Shown here: piece after piece, positions 46,741 through 55,885 of the stretch
Position numbering within the stretch: the first letter of the stretch is position 1
Layout: each line of letters starts with the position of its first letter
The notes under the pieces: generated by a model
What the model was told of the DNA's origin: nothing
Database searches by the model: none
Seen by the model: only the letters and a program-made list of their open reading frames with translations
Source: Cytophaga sp. FL35
Lineage (GTDB): Bacteria; Bacteroidota; Bacteroidia; Flavobacteriales; Flavobacteriaceae
Assembly (NCBI RefSeq): GCF_014349235.1
Contig: NZ_JACSOH010000009.1
Coordinates: forward strand, 115,228-179,227
Length of the DNA stretch: 64,000 nt
Direction: 5' to 3'
Program-made: the position numbers and the translations under genes

Positions 46741-48054
46741 TTAATGATAGCTTTTATAAACTTTTCTTCCGTAAAGTGCGACTACAAGGAAGCATAATAG
46801 TGATAGTATAAATGAGAATCGCATTTCTGATACTCCCAAAAAGGTGACATCTTCGTATCCAAAACCTCCCAAATCTAGGATATAGCCTTGTAAATAGGGG
46901 AGCAACGCACCACCAACAATGGCCATTACCAAAAAGGCCGCGCCAAATTTGGCATCTTCACCCTGGCCTTCTAATGCAATTCCGTAAATGGTAGGGAACA
47001 TAATACTCATAAAGAAAGAGGTGAACACTAAGGCATAGATTCCTAACATTCCTGGTAAAAATATGGCTCCCAAGAGGGTAAGCATGGCTCCAAACCCAAA
47101 ATACATAAGAAGTTTTCCAGAATCAATTTTGGCCATAAGGGCAGTACCTATGGTTCTACCCACTAGAAATACAATATAACCCGCCAGTCCATACCAAACC
47201 GCGGATTGGGCGTCAATTTCTAAGGTTTCGGCGTATTGATATACATAGGTCCAGCACATAATTTGGGCACCCACATAAAAGATCTGGGCCACAACTCCGA
47301 AGGCAAATTTAGGCTGTTTCCAAAGTCGTTTTACGGAATCAGAAAAATTCACTTTTGCCTCCTGACTTTTATTTTGGGGCATTTTCACAAAACTGATGAG
47401 CAGAAAGAAAATAATGACCACCACTCCAAGAATCACGTAAGGATTTCTAATAATCTCTAGGTCACTTGTTCTAATAGCGGCCTTTCCAGCTTCTGTTAGA
47501 GTGTCATAGATAGGAACTCCTTCTTCGGTAACATCATCTGATTGAAGGGCTCCCAAAACAAAATTCTGGGCAATCAGAAGTCCCAGTATGGACCCCATAG
47601 GGTTGAACATTTGTGCAAAATTGAGTCTACGGGTTGCCGTCTCCTCAGACCCCATGGATAAAATGTAGGGGTTCGCGGTAGTTTCCAAAAAAGCCAGTCC
47701 AAATGTAAGTATATACAATGCCGCCAAGAAAAAGCCATAGCTTTCTTTTGCCGCTGCAGGCCAAAATAAAAGTGCTCCCGTGGCGTATAGGGCCAAACCT
47801 AACAGTACCCCTTTTTTGTAAGAAAATTTATTTACAAATAGTGCCGCTGGTATGGCCATGGTAAAATATCCGCCATAAAATGCCAATTGTACCAAAGAAG
47901 CCTGGGTATTACTTAACTCCAAAACTTTTTGAAATCCCCTAACCATAGGGTTGGTCATATCATTGGCCAAGCCCCATAAGGCAAAAAGGGAGGTTATTAA
48001 AATAAAAGGTACGAGTATTTTCTTGGATACTACTGGAGAACGGGATTCTTCCAT
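46741..48054 (-). CDS. fucP: L-fucose:H+ symporter (FucP, MFS)
   Basis: 437 residues, 12 membrane segments. FucP family hallmarks are FALWGLANDMTNPMVRGFQKVLELSNTQASLVQ (residues about 22-50), FLETTANPYILSMG and RLNFAQMFNPMGSILG. It brings fucose into the cytoplasm with protons. Other members carry glucose/galactose or acetylglucosamine, but the neighbouring fucose enzymes favour fucose. 34 bases after the SDR gene. Confidence 0.93.
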   Translation of the reverse strand: MEESRSPVVSKKILVPFILITSLFALWGLANDMTNPMVRGFQKVLELSNTQASLVQLAFYGGYFTMAIPAALFVNKFSYKKGVLLGLALYATGALLFWPAAAKESYGFFLAALYILTFGLAFLETTANPYILSMGSEETATRRLNFAQMFNPMGSILGLLIAQNFVLGALQSDDVTEEGVPIYDTLTEAGKAAIRTSDLEIIRNPYVILGVVVIIFFLLISFVKMPQNKSQEAKVNFSDSVKRLWKQPKFAFGVVAQIFYVGAQIMCWTYVYQYAETLEIDAQSAVWYGLAGYIVFLVGRTIGTALMAKIDSGKLLMYFGFGAMLTLLGAIFLPGMLGIYALVFTSFFMSIMFPTIYGIALEGQGEDAKFGAAFLVMAIVGGALLPYLQGYILDLGGFGYEDVTFLGVSEMRFSFILSLLCFLVVALYGRKVYKSYH

Positions 48055-48088
48055 AATATAAAAATGTTGGTTTGGTTTAAATACTGGT

Positions 48089-48883
48089 TTAATTTTCTGT
48101 TAGTACGGCCCGATCTAGATGAACATAACCTCCGTCTACATGAATAAATTGTCCCGTGGTATGTGAAGACCTATCGGAAATGGTAAACAAGCATGTATTG
48201 GCTATTTCTTCCGTTGTGGTCATTCTATTTTCAAACGGAATCTTTTTAATAATGGATTTGAGTTTTTCCTCTCCGTTGGGAACTGTTTTGATCCAGTCAT
48301 CGTAGGCAGGAGTCCAGCTTTCTGCGATAATGATGGCATTGGAACGTATTCCAAAGGGAACCAGGTCTACCGCCCATTCTCTCGTTAGACCCAAAACGCC
48401 ACCCTTGGCCGCAGCATAACCAGAAGTTCTTCCTTGTCCGGTCAATGCAACTTTAGACCCAATATTCAGGATGTTTCCTTTGGATTTCTTTAAATAGGGT
48501 AGGGCATGTTTCACTATCAGAAAATAGCTCACCAAATTTAATTTTAAGCTATTCATAAATTCTTCGTAGCTGGCATCCAAACCAACGCCGTCATTTACTC
48601 CCACATTATTGAGTACCACATCTATACGACCGTACTTCGAAATTATCTCCTTCATGGCGCTTTCAATTTGGCCGGGATCTGTAACATCTGTTTTGCAAAA
48701 AAGGGCATCTACACCTTGCTCCTTTATTTCATCTACATATGTGAAGCCCCTGTCATTCCTGTCAATAACAGCAGGAATAGCGCCTTCGTCAACCAATCTT
48801 CTTAGAATGGTTTCGCCAATACTTCCTTTTTTACCTGCAGCACCGCAGATAACCACTATTTTATCTTTTAAGTTTAAGTCCAT
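48089..48883 (-). CDS. L-fucose dehydrogenase (SDR family)
   Basis: 264 residues. A longer glycine motif ICGAAGKKGSIG, NNVGVND, catalytic NIGSKVAL and YAAAK. The C-terminal GGYVHLDRAVL resembles known L-fucose dehydrogenases (from memory). It should oxidise L-fucose to L-fuconolactone with NAD(P)+. Neighbours FucP and the fuconolactonase fit. Confidence 0.88.
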   Translation of the reverse strand: MDLNLKDKIVVICGAAGKKGSIGETILRRLVDEGAIPAVIDRNDRGFTYVDEIKEQGVDALFCKTDVTDPGQIESAMKEIISKYGRIDVVLNNVGVNDGVGLDASYEEFMNSLKLNLVSYFLIVKHALPYLKKSKGNILNIGSKVALTGQGRTSGYAAAKGGVLGLTREWAVDLVPFGIRSNAIIIAESWTPAYDDWIKTVPNGEEKLKSIIKKIPFENRMTTTEEIANTCLFTISDRSSHTTGQFIHVDGGYVHLDRAVLTEN

Positions 48884-48927
48884 AACGGATGTAGTTAGGT
48901 TTGGGTTTTATCCCGTTTAGGTTGTTA

Positions 48928-49755
48928 TTATAAATTATAGAATGCCATGGCATTCTTTCCCATTATTTTTTCTTGTTCAGTTGTACTTAAATCTTGAATA
49001 AAGTCCTTTACAAGATTTTTTACTTGCGGATAGGTTCCTGCTACCAAACAAACAGGCCAATCTGAGCCGTACATTACTCTATTGGGGCCAAAAGCCTCCA
49101 AAATTAAATTCATATAGGGAAAAATCTCTTCCTTGCTCCAATTATCATAATCCGCTTCAGTAATCATTCCGGATATCTTACAGAATACGTTTTCATGTTT
49201 TGATATTTCCTTCATCAATAAGGACCATCCATCAAAAAAACCATCCTTGATATAGGGCTTGGCAATATGATCAATTACAAAAGCCTGATTGGGGAATTTC
49301 TTTACGAACTCCAAAACAGCTCCCAACTGATGCGGAAAAACAAGAATGTCATAGGTGTGATTATATTTTTCTAGGAGAGAAATACCATTTAAAAAATCAT
49401 TCCTTAATAAGAAATTGTGGTCAGCTTCCCCTTGAACAATATGTCTCCAACCTTTTAAGTTCTCATTTTCTTGATACTTTTCCAACTGCTCCGGTAAACT
49501 GGTGGAACGTAAATCTACCCAGCCAACAACTCCTTTGACGAAATCGTTTTCGTTTGATAGATTTAAAAGAAATTCCGTTTCCTCCAAGGTTTGATCCGCT
49601 TGCACTGCTACACATCCATCAACCCCATGGTTTTCATAAACCGGTTTAAGGTCTTGAGGAAGGAAATCGCGTCTAATTATGGCCATTTGGTCATCTATCC
49701 AAGCATGCTTTCGCTCGTCATAAATCCAAAAATGTTGATGGCTGTCAATTATCAT
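48928..49755 (-). CDS. L-fuconolactone hydrolase (amidohydrolase family)
   Basis: 275 residues. PF04909-type TIM-barrel amidohydrolase: HQHFWIYDERKHAWIDD at the start (HxH), VIDHIAKPYI, FCKISGMITEADYDNW and YGSDWPVC. It matches the lactonase of the oxidative fucose pathway, producing L-fuconate. It lies between the two dehydrogenases in the operon, 44 bases from the SDR gene and 9 from the zinc dehydrogenase gene. Confidence 0.92.
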   Translation of the reverse strand: MIIDSHQHFWIYDERKHAWIDDQMAIIRRDFLPQDLKPVYENHGVDGCVAVQADQTLEETEFLLNLSNENDFVKGVVGWVDLRSTSLPEQLEKYQENENLKGWRHIVQGEADHNFLLRNDFLNGISLLEKYNHTYDILVFPHQLGAVLEFVKKFPNQAFVIDHIAKPYIKDGFFDGWSLLMKEISKHENVFCKISGMITEADYDNWSKEEIFPYMNLILEAFGPNRVMYGSDWPVCLVAGTYPQVKNLVKDFIQDLSTTEQEKIMGKNAMAFYNL

Positions 49756-49764
49756 CCAATAAAT

Positions 49765-50781
49765 TTAAGAAAAGCTGACGGTAGCTTTGATTACCCCATT
49801 TTTAGGGTCTAACCAGCTATCAAAATTAGAAATCATTTCGGTATAGGGTACGGAGTGGGTAATAAAGGATTCCGTTGGAAACTGTTTCTTCCTCATTTTA
49901 TCCATTACATATTCAAAATCTACCAAAGCCGCATTTCTGCTGCACAAAATGGAGGTTTCCTTGGCATGAATTTTTGGATGGGCAAAAGTAAGGTCTCCTT
50001 TGGAAAGTCCAACTAAAATATAACGGCCTCCATGTGCCATAAAATCGATTCCAGATTCTAAAGCCCCTTTATGGCCCGTAGCATCAAAAACGGCAGTGGC
50101 CAAATCTCCATTAGTAACTTCAGTAACTTTTTCAACGGCTTCCGCACCACCTAGTACCGTATGCTCAATACCTATTTCGCTTTTCACATAATCCAATCTA
50201 CCCTGATCCATATCGATAGCGATGACATTGGCTCCTTCAATTTGAGCGAACTTCATGATTCCAATTCCTATGGGACCACAACCAACTACTACCACACTTT
50301 CACCCTTCTTTATTTGAGAACGTCGAATGGCATGTGCCCCTATGCCCAAACATTCTACAATGGCTATTTCATCATCCTTTAAGTCATTTGCGGGTAATAA
50401 TACATTATGAGGTAGCGTAATTTGTTCCTGCATTCCACCATCTGTATGAACTCCTAAAACGGCAATATTGGTGCAACAATTGGTTTTACCGTTTCTACAG
50501 GCTACACATTTTCCACAACTTAAATAAGGCATGATAACCACTTTGTCACCTGCTTTTATATTTTGAGGGTTTTCATCTATTTCTACCACTTCGGCAGCAA
50601 GCTCATGGCCCAAAATTCTTGGGTAGGTGAAAAAAGCTTGATTTCCGGCGTAGGCGTGTAAGTCCGTACCGCAGATACCAACTTTGGTAATCTTCAGAAG
50701 AGCCTCTCCCTTTTTTCTTATGGGAGTTTCCTTTTCCTTCATTAGGAATTCACCTGGCTTTTCGCACACTATGTATTTCAT
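49765..50781 (-). CDS. Zinc-dependent alcohol dehydrogenase, fucose operon
   Basis: 338 residues. Medium-chain dehydrogenase with catalytic zinc motif GICGTDLHAY and GHELAAEV, complete structural zinc lobe CGKCVACRNGKTNCC, and Rossmann loop VVVGCGPIGIG. It heads the five-gene fucose operon. It may oxidise 2-keto-3-deoxy-L-fuconate, which in Xanthomonas is done by an SDR, or another C6-deoxy intermediate. The substrate is inference. Confidence 0.88.
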   Translation of the reverse strand: MKYIVCEKPGEFLMKEKETPIRKKGEALLKITKVGICGTDLHAYAGNQAFFTYPRILGHELAAEVVEIDENPQNIKAGDKVVIMPYLSCGKCVACRNGKTNCCTNIAVLGVHTDGGMQEQITLPHNVLLPANDLKDDEIAIVECLGIGAHAIRRSQIKKGESVVVVGCGPIGIGIMKFAQIEGANVIAIDMDQGRLDYVKSEIGIEHTVLGGAEAVEKVTEVTNGDLATAVFDATGHKGALESGIDFMAHGGRYILVGLSKGDLTFAHPKIHAKETSILCSRNAALVDFEYVMDKMRKKQFPTESFITHSVPYTEMISNFDSWLDPKNGVIKATVSFS

Positions 50782-51110
50782 GATAAAATTTTGTTGAGTA
50801 CAACGACTTTTATTTGACCAGCGCCTAAATTAGGAAAATCCAAGCGATTGAAACGACAAATTACCCATAAGTGTTATAGTTCTAACGATAGCTATCGCAA
50901 TTAGGATAAATGGGTTCAAAATCCGGGTGTAATCTAAATAGGGGAAAGGGAGAACAATGGAGGTGATTTCTAATTTTTTGAAAAGTGCCGTAGTCTATGA
51001 AATCCTGACTTTAATTCAATGGTTCGACAGAATATTTGTTATAAAATAAAAATAACCTTTGTTATTACTAATTTTAATGCCACATTTGTAATACAATCGA
51101 TTACACAATT
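50782..51110. other. Divergent control region between two dehydrogenase genes
   Basis: 329 bases without a gene. It carries a perfect 12-base palindrome CGATAGCTATCG at 50886-50897, an ATAAC-CTTT-GTTAT inverted repeat around 51049-51062, and a TGTAAT-N7-ATTACA repeat at 51087-51105 with AATCGATT in its centre, just before the ATG at 51111. These are candidate operators for divergent sugar-acid operons; no regulator gene is adjacent. Confidence 0.45.
51087..51105 (+). promoter_or_regulatory. Candidate operator before dehydrogenase gene
   Basis: TGTAAT-N7-ATTACA with a central AATCGATT, ending five bases before the ATG at 51111. The position would block translation initiation or promoter clearance. 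LacI/GntR-type regulators favour CG-centred palindromes; no protein is assigned. Confidence 0.4.
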
Positions 51111-52127
51111 ATGAAAGCTGCTGTATATAAAGGAAATAAAACTTTTTCCATTATTGAAAGGGAACTAACGGAGCCAAAGCCTGATGAAGTACGGATTAAA
51201 GTGGCATATACGGGAGTCTGCGGCACAGATGTTCATATTTATCATGGGATGATGGACAAACGAGTGTCCATTCCGGAAACCATTGGCCATGAGATGAGTG
51301 GAATTATAGATGCGGTAGGCGCAGAAGTTCAAAATTTTAAAATTGGGGACAGAGTAGTTGTAAGACCGTTGGATGATCGTAAGGTTAAACCGTCTGATAA
51401 GGGATTCAACCATATTTGCGAGGAACTAAAATTTATTGGGATTGATAGTCCTGGTTCTATGCAACAATTTTGGAACGTACCGGCTTTTACGATTCATAAA
51501 TTAAAACCTGAGACCAATTTGCGGCTGGCCGCCCTAATAGAGCCACTTTCTGTGGCGGTCCATGATGTTAGGTTAAGCGGCTTAAAAGAAGGAGAGACTG
51601 CCGTAATTTTAGGTGGTGGACCAATTGGTCTTTTGGTGGCTCTGGTAGCTAAGCAAACTGGAGCACAGGTGATTGTTTCAGAAGTGAACGATACCAGAAT
51701 AGAAAAAGCAAAAGAAATAGGATTGACCGCAATTAATCCGTTAAAAACAGACTTGTTTAGCTATGTGAAATCCATAACCGAAAATAGGAGGGCAGACGTT
51801 GTATTTGAAGTGGCAGGCGTTCAACCAACCTTGGATATGATGACAGAGGTGGCCGGGATAAGGGGTAGAATTGTAATGGTGGCCATTCATGGTCAAAAAA
51901 AGGAGATTGATCTATTTCAGTTTTTTTGGAAAGAATTAAAGCTTATTGGCGCTCGTGTATATGAAAAAGAAGATTATGAAAAGGCCATAGAATTGGTAAC
52001 TGAAAATAAGGTGAAATTTGAAAAATTAATTACGAAGATACGACCGTTAAGTGATATTCAACAAGTTTTTGAAGATATAGACAAACAACCGGACGGCATG
52101 AAAATACTTATGGATTGTCAGCAATAA
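51111..52127 (+). CDS. Zinc-type alcohol dehydrogenase lacking structural zinc lobe
   Basis: 338 residues. The catalytic zinc motif GVCGTDVHIYHG and GHEMSGII and the Rossmann loop ILGGGPIGL are intact. Where the structural zinc lobe CxxCxxC normally lies the sequence reads RPLDDRKVKPSDKGFNHICEEL, with only one of four cysteines left. Such proteins still function in some family branches. It starts a two-gene operon with the KduD-like SDR, 30 bases downstream, so a sugar-acid substrate is likely. Confidence 0.9.
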   Translation: MKAAVYKGNKTFSIIERELTEPKPDEVRIKVAYTGVCGTDVHIYHGMMDKRVSIPETIGHEMSGIIDAVGAEVQNFKIGDRVVVRPLDDRKVKPSDKGFNHICEELKFIGIDSPGSMQQFWNVPAFTIHKLKPETNLRLAALIEPLSVAVHDVRLSGLKEGETAVILGGGPIGLLVALVAKQTGAQVIVSEVNDTRIEKAKEIGLTAINPLKTDLFSYVKSITENRRADVVFEVAGVQPTLDMMTEVAGIRGRIVMVAIHGQKKEIDLFQFFWKELKLIGARVYEKEDYEKAIELVTENKVKFEKLITKIRPLSDIQQVFEDIDKQPDGMKILMDCQQ

Positions 52128-52157
52128 AAGAACAACAAGTAAACAATAAATAAAACA

Positions 52158-52928
52158 ATGAGCATACTCAACAATTTTAGTCTAGAAGGAAAAATTGCCT
52201 TGGTTACAGGCTGCAAACGAGGTATTGGTAAAGCCATGGCCATAGGCCTTGCCGAGGCAGGTGCAGATATTATAGGTGTGAGCGCTTCCTTGGAAAAGCA
52301 TGGGAGCATGGTAGAGCAAGAGGTAGAGGGAATTGGCCGAAAATTTAAGGCTTATACTTGCGATTTCAGCAATAGGAAATCACTGTATGCTTTTATAGAA
52401 CAGGTAAAGGACGATTTTCCAAAAATCGATATCCTAGTAAATAACGCAGGTACCATACTTAGAGCCCCTGCTGTAGAACATTCAGATGAATATTGGGATA
52501 AGGTCATTGAAGTAAATCAAACGGCACAGTTTGTACTTACTCGAGAAATTGGAAAGGAAATGGTTAAAAGAGGATCAGGGAAAATTGTTTTTACGGCCTC
52601 CCTTTTAACTTTCCAAGGTGGTATTACCGTACCGGGATATGCTGCAAGTAAAGGGGCCATAGGGCAAATAACTATGGCTTTCGCTAACGAGTGGGCCGGT
52701 AAAGGGGTGAATGTAAACGCTATAGCTCCGGGCTATATTAGCACAGATAATACCGAGGCTTTGCGAAATAATCCTGAAAGGGCAGATTCTATTCTAGCCA
52801 GGATTCCGGCGGGCAGATGGGGACAACCGGAAGATTTCAAAGGTCCCATTATTTTTCTTTGTTCCAATGCTTCCAATTATATGCACGGTGAAACAATGCT
52901 GGTAGATGGAGGTTGGATGGGAAGATAG
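52158..52928 (+). CDS. kduD: KduD-like SDR (2-keto-3-deoxygluconate 5-dehydrogenase type)
   Basis: 256 residues. The SDR core reads VTGCKRGIGKAMAIGLAEAGAD, NNAGTILRAPA, catalytic ASLLTFQGG and YAASKG, and the closing NAIAPGYISTDNTEALRNN with RIPAGRWGQPED and GGWMGR, all close to KduD. KduD interconverts 2-keto-3-deoxygluconate and its 5-keto form in pectin and glycosaminoglycan breakdown. The partner isomerase KduI is not in the window. Terminator follows at 52950-52986. Confidence 0.85.
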   Translation: MSILNNFSLEGKIALVTGCKRGIGKAMAIGLAEAGADIIGVSASLEKHGSMVEQEVEGIGRKFKAYTCDFSNRKSLYAFIEQVKDDFPKIDILVNNAGTILRAPAVEHSDEYWDKVIEVNQTAQFVLTREIGKEMVKRGSGKIVFTASLLTFQGGITVPGYAASKGAIGQITMAFANEWAGKGVNVNAIAPGYISTDNTEALRNNPERADSILARIPAGRWGQPEDFKGPIIFLCSNASNYMHGETMLVDGGWMGR

Positions 52929-52949
52929 CTTCATCAACAAATATTTTAT

Positions 52950-52986
52950 AGAAAACGAACTTGATGGAAAATGAAGTTCGTTTTCT
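52950..52986. terminator. Bidirectional hairpin terminator
   Basis: Perfect 13-base stem, AGAAAACGAACTT with AAGTTCGTTTTCT, around an 11-base loop, followed by TG TT. Placed between the convergent kduD and the flavoprotein gene. Confidence 0.85.
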
Positions 52987-52988
52987 TG

Positions 52989-54719
52989 TTATGCGGATGT
53001 TTTTGTCGCTTTTTGTGCTCTTAATTTTTTGGCTGCAATTTTCTTTTTGAGCCACTCAGGATAGTTGGAATCGTCTTCCGCTTCGTAAATCCTAATTTTT
53101 TGGTCTGATCTGGGTTTCTTTAATTCGTCTGCTGTACAGCCCAAAATCCTAGCGGCCGTATCAACTCCGGAATGTGCTGCACCCGCAACACCATGGGACA
53201 ATATACTGGAGCCACACAAAAATAAATTCGCTATTTCGCTCTTTGCCCTATAGGCAAACGGACCAATGTGTTTCATCCGCTTCTCGGTACCATAAACATT
53301 ACCTTTTGTGGTGTTGATGTAGTATTTATTGGTTAGGGGTGTTCCTAATTCCTTGTGTACAATATGGTCCTTGATCCCCGGAATGGCCTTATTGACACCA
53401 TTGACCATTTTTTCCATCAACCTTTCCTTTAGGTCCAAATAGGCCTGAGAGCGTTCTTTTCCGTTCGTTTCAAACTTTTCAAAGGTTTTATAATCCACAA
53501 AGGTAACTACCTCTAGAGTATGATGTTTTCCATCATACCCAGTAGGGTCTTTTAAGGTAGTACAGCTTATGAACAAACCATCAAAGGAATCACCCTTTGT
53601 TATATCTTCGGCATGAATTTCGTCGTAGAAATCATTGGGTCCACGGTTTGGCATTTGCCAGATATTTCCAGAATCTACCCCATGCTTCCTCAAGTCCATA
53701 TCAACCGTTAGAAAAAGCATGATAGAAGTGCAGGAATAGGTAGTGTTCTGTAATTTTCTTTGAAGTCGCTTACTTAGATTTTCTGCTCCTACTAGCTTAT
53801 TATATGTGATACCTACATCGGCATTGGAAATGATATGTTGGGCGAAGAGCTGTTCGCCGTTTTCCAATTGAACACCAATAGCCTTTTTTTGCTTTTCACC
53901 CTCTAATAATATTTGAGATACCGCGGTGCTCGTACGTATCTCACCTCCATGGTTCTTAATAACCTTTGTCATAGATTTGATAAGTGCGCCTCCACCGCCC
54001 ATAGGGTAGTAGGCTCCATGAAAATAGTGGTACATCACTGCACTATGTAGTAGAAAAGGGACTTTTTGGGGTGCAGTGCCATGATCACCACACTGAATGT
54101 TCAATATTTTTCTTAATAAAGGGTCCTTCACATGCCAACCTACCACTCGGCTTAGGCTAAATAAGGCATACTTTCCAAAATACTTGGTTTTGTACGGCAT
54201 AATCAACTTCTGCCAAAAGCCCTTAAAATAAGGTATGGAGTATAACTCTCTACTTACGGTTCTCGTAAGTTTGAGATATTTGGCAATATTCTTTTTTTCC
54301 TTCGGAAATTTCTTTGAAAGTCGCTCAATAAGGGAATCCAGGTTGTCCGGATAATCAAATCGATCATCCCCAATTTTCACATGTTCATATCCATCAGGGT
54401 TCATCCTAAAAAATACAAGGTCGTTGGCCATTTCCAACCCTCGGTAAAGGTCATTGGTGGTCTGCCCTTCGGCCAGTCTGCCAATATAATGCACCCCTGG
54501 TGTAAAACGGTGACCATTAAGATAAAAACTGTGGCACCACCCCCCGGGAACATCATGCTGTTCCAAAACCAAAACCTTTTTACCTTCCCTGGAAAGACAA
54601 ATGGCGCAGGCCAGTCCACCAGCTCCAGAACCTATTATAATGGCGTCATAATCAGCCTGTGATGAAAGGTCTTTATTAGATGAATTTTTTGAGATGGTTT
54701 TTTCCTGCATGCCCTTCAA
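52989..54719 (-). CDS. FAD-dependent oxidoreductase, CrtISO/RetSat-like
   Basis: 576 residues. After a short polar start the FAD motif DAIIIGSGAGGLACAICLSREGK appears (residues about 24-46), followed by VLEQHDVPGGWCHSF, characteristic of the phytoene-desaturase superfamily in the branch of carotenoid isomerase and retinol saturase. The C-terminus has FLCGSSILSHGVAGAAHSG with the FAD-contacting glycine. Whether it isomerises, desaturates or saturates a polyene is unknown. Standing alone, convergent with kduD. The start could be Met1 or Met4. Confidence 0.88.
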   Translation of the reverse strand: MKGMQEKTISKNSSNKDLSSQADYDAIIIGSGAGGLACAICLSREGKKVLVLEQHDVPGGWCHSFYLNGHRFTPGVHYIGRLAEGQTTNDLYRGLEMANDLVFFRMNPDGYEHVKIGDDRFDYPDNLDSLIERLSKKFPKEKKNIAKYLKLTRTVSRELYSIPYFKGFWQKLIMPYKTKYFGKYALFSLSRVVGWHVKDPLLRKILNIQCGDHGTAPQKVPFLLHSAVMYHYFHGAYYPMGGGGALIKSMTKVIKNHGGEIRTSTAVSQILLEGEKQKKAIGVQLENGEQLFAQHIISNADVGITYNKLVGAENLSKRLQRKLQNTTYSCTSIMLFLTVDMDLRKHGVDSGNIWQMPNRGPNDFYDEIHAEDITKGDSFDGLFISCTTLKDPTGYDGKHHTLEVVTFVDYKTFEKFETNGKERSQAYLDLKERLMEKMVNGVNKAIPGIKDHIVHKELGTPLTNKYYINTTKGNVYGTEKRMKHIGPFAYRAKSEIANLFLCGSSILSHGVAGAAHSGVDTAARILGCTADELKKPRSDQKIRIYEAEDDSNYPEWLKKKIAAKKLRAQKATKTSA

Positions 54720-54771
54720 AGATAGGCGAAGTTTGTTATAATTATTCTTTTATTGAACTTTCTCCAATAAT

Positions 54772-55884
54772 TTAAGGATACAATTCTTCCCAATATATGG
54801 TTTTACCCTGTTCGGAAGATTTTTTGGCAGCGTTTAGAATCTTTGAAACCATTTCTGCATTTTCAAGAGAGGACAGTCCATATTCCTCAATTTCATATCC
54901 TTCATGCACCACTTTTTTGAATAGCGCAAATGGGTCATCAAATCCTGGTTCCCTAGAAGAAGCTTTTACAGGTGAGGGGCCTATTTTTTCATTGGTCATG
55001 ATCATCATGTCACTACCATTTAGACATTTTATATAACCATTAGTACCAAATATCTCCATATCCTTTACGTGATGTGGCCAGTTCCAAGAGGCTTGAATAA
55101 CAACTTCGGTACTTGGGTAGGTCAATATTATGGTGGCATCATCCTCTACTTTAGGATATACTTCTGGTTTCATCTGCTGAACGGTACAGGTAACTGAAAT
55201 CGGAGTTTCACCTTTCATTAGCCAAGTTGAGATATTGGCGCCGTAACACCCAAAATCCATCAATGCACCACCGCCGTTAAGTTTAGGGTCTGTAAGCCAT
55301 TCTAAAAATTCTTCATCACAGCCAATTTCCTTAGGTCCAAAATGACCCGTGTGAAAAGTTAGTTTTCGCATGGGGCCAATAGCATTTTCATTATGGATTA
55401 AATCATAGGCTTTTTGATTACTTCCGTACCATGTGGTTTCATAGTTGGTGAGAAGGTGAATATTATGTTTTTTGGCCAAGGCAATCATTTCTTGGGCATG
55501 TTCCCAACTTACTGCCAAGGGTTTTTCAACCATGACATGTATTCCTCTTGGAGCGCAAAACTTTACGGTCTCTAAATGGTCAAAAGTGCTATTGAAGGCA
55601 TTGACCGCTTCGGGTTGCGTTTCTTTGACCATTTCCTCAATGGAATCAAAAACAATATCCATGGAAAGGCCATATTGTTTGGTAAGTCTTTTTGCTAGTT
55701 CCTTGTTCGGTTCTACAATGCCAACAATTTCAATGTTGCTTTTCTTTTCGTTGTTTAGAATCCAATGAACATGGCCATGAACCAAGCCTACTACACCTAC
55801 ACGTACAGGTTGAGAATTTTTTACCTTTTGAGAGTACCCAAAAGTCTGTATACCAAGAAGGAGAATTAGTAATAGATTTTTCAT
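54772..55884 (-). CDS. Sec-exported Gfo/Idh/MocA oxidoreductase
   Basis: 370 residues. A Sec signal (MKNLLLILLLGIQTFGYSQ), without twin arginines. Nucleotide loop reads GVVGLVHGHVHW rather than GxGxxG, and the family Lys is in VEKPLAVSWEHAQ. C-terminal GGALMDFGCYGANISTWLM is typical. It starts one base after the SGNH hydrolase stop, so the two act together, perhaps on a deacylated sugar. How it gets cofactor after Sec export is unclear. Confidence 0.9.
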   Translation of the reverse strand: MKNLLLILLLGIQTFGYSQKVKNSQPVRVGVVGLVHGHVHWILNNEKKSNIEIVGIVEPNKELAKRLTKQYGLSMDIVFDSIEEMVKETQPEAVNAFNSTFDHLETVKFCAPRGIHVMVEKPLAVSWEHAQEMIALAKKHNIHLLTNYETTWYGSNQKAYDLIHNENAIGPMRKLTFHTGHFGPKEIGCDEEFLEWLTDPKLNGGGALMDFGCYGANISTWLMKGETPISVTCTVQQMKPEVYPKVEDDATIILTYPSTEVVIQASWNWPHHVKDMEIFGTNGYIKCLNGSDMMIMTNEKIGPSPVKASSREPGFDDPFALFKKVVHEGYEIEEYGLSSLENAEMVSKILNAAKKSSEQGKTIYWEELYP

Positions 55885-55885
55885 A

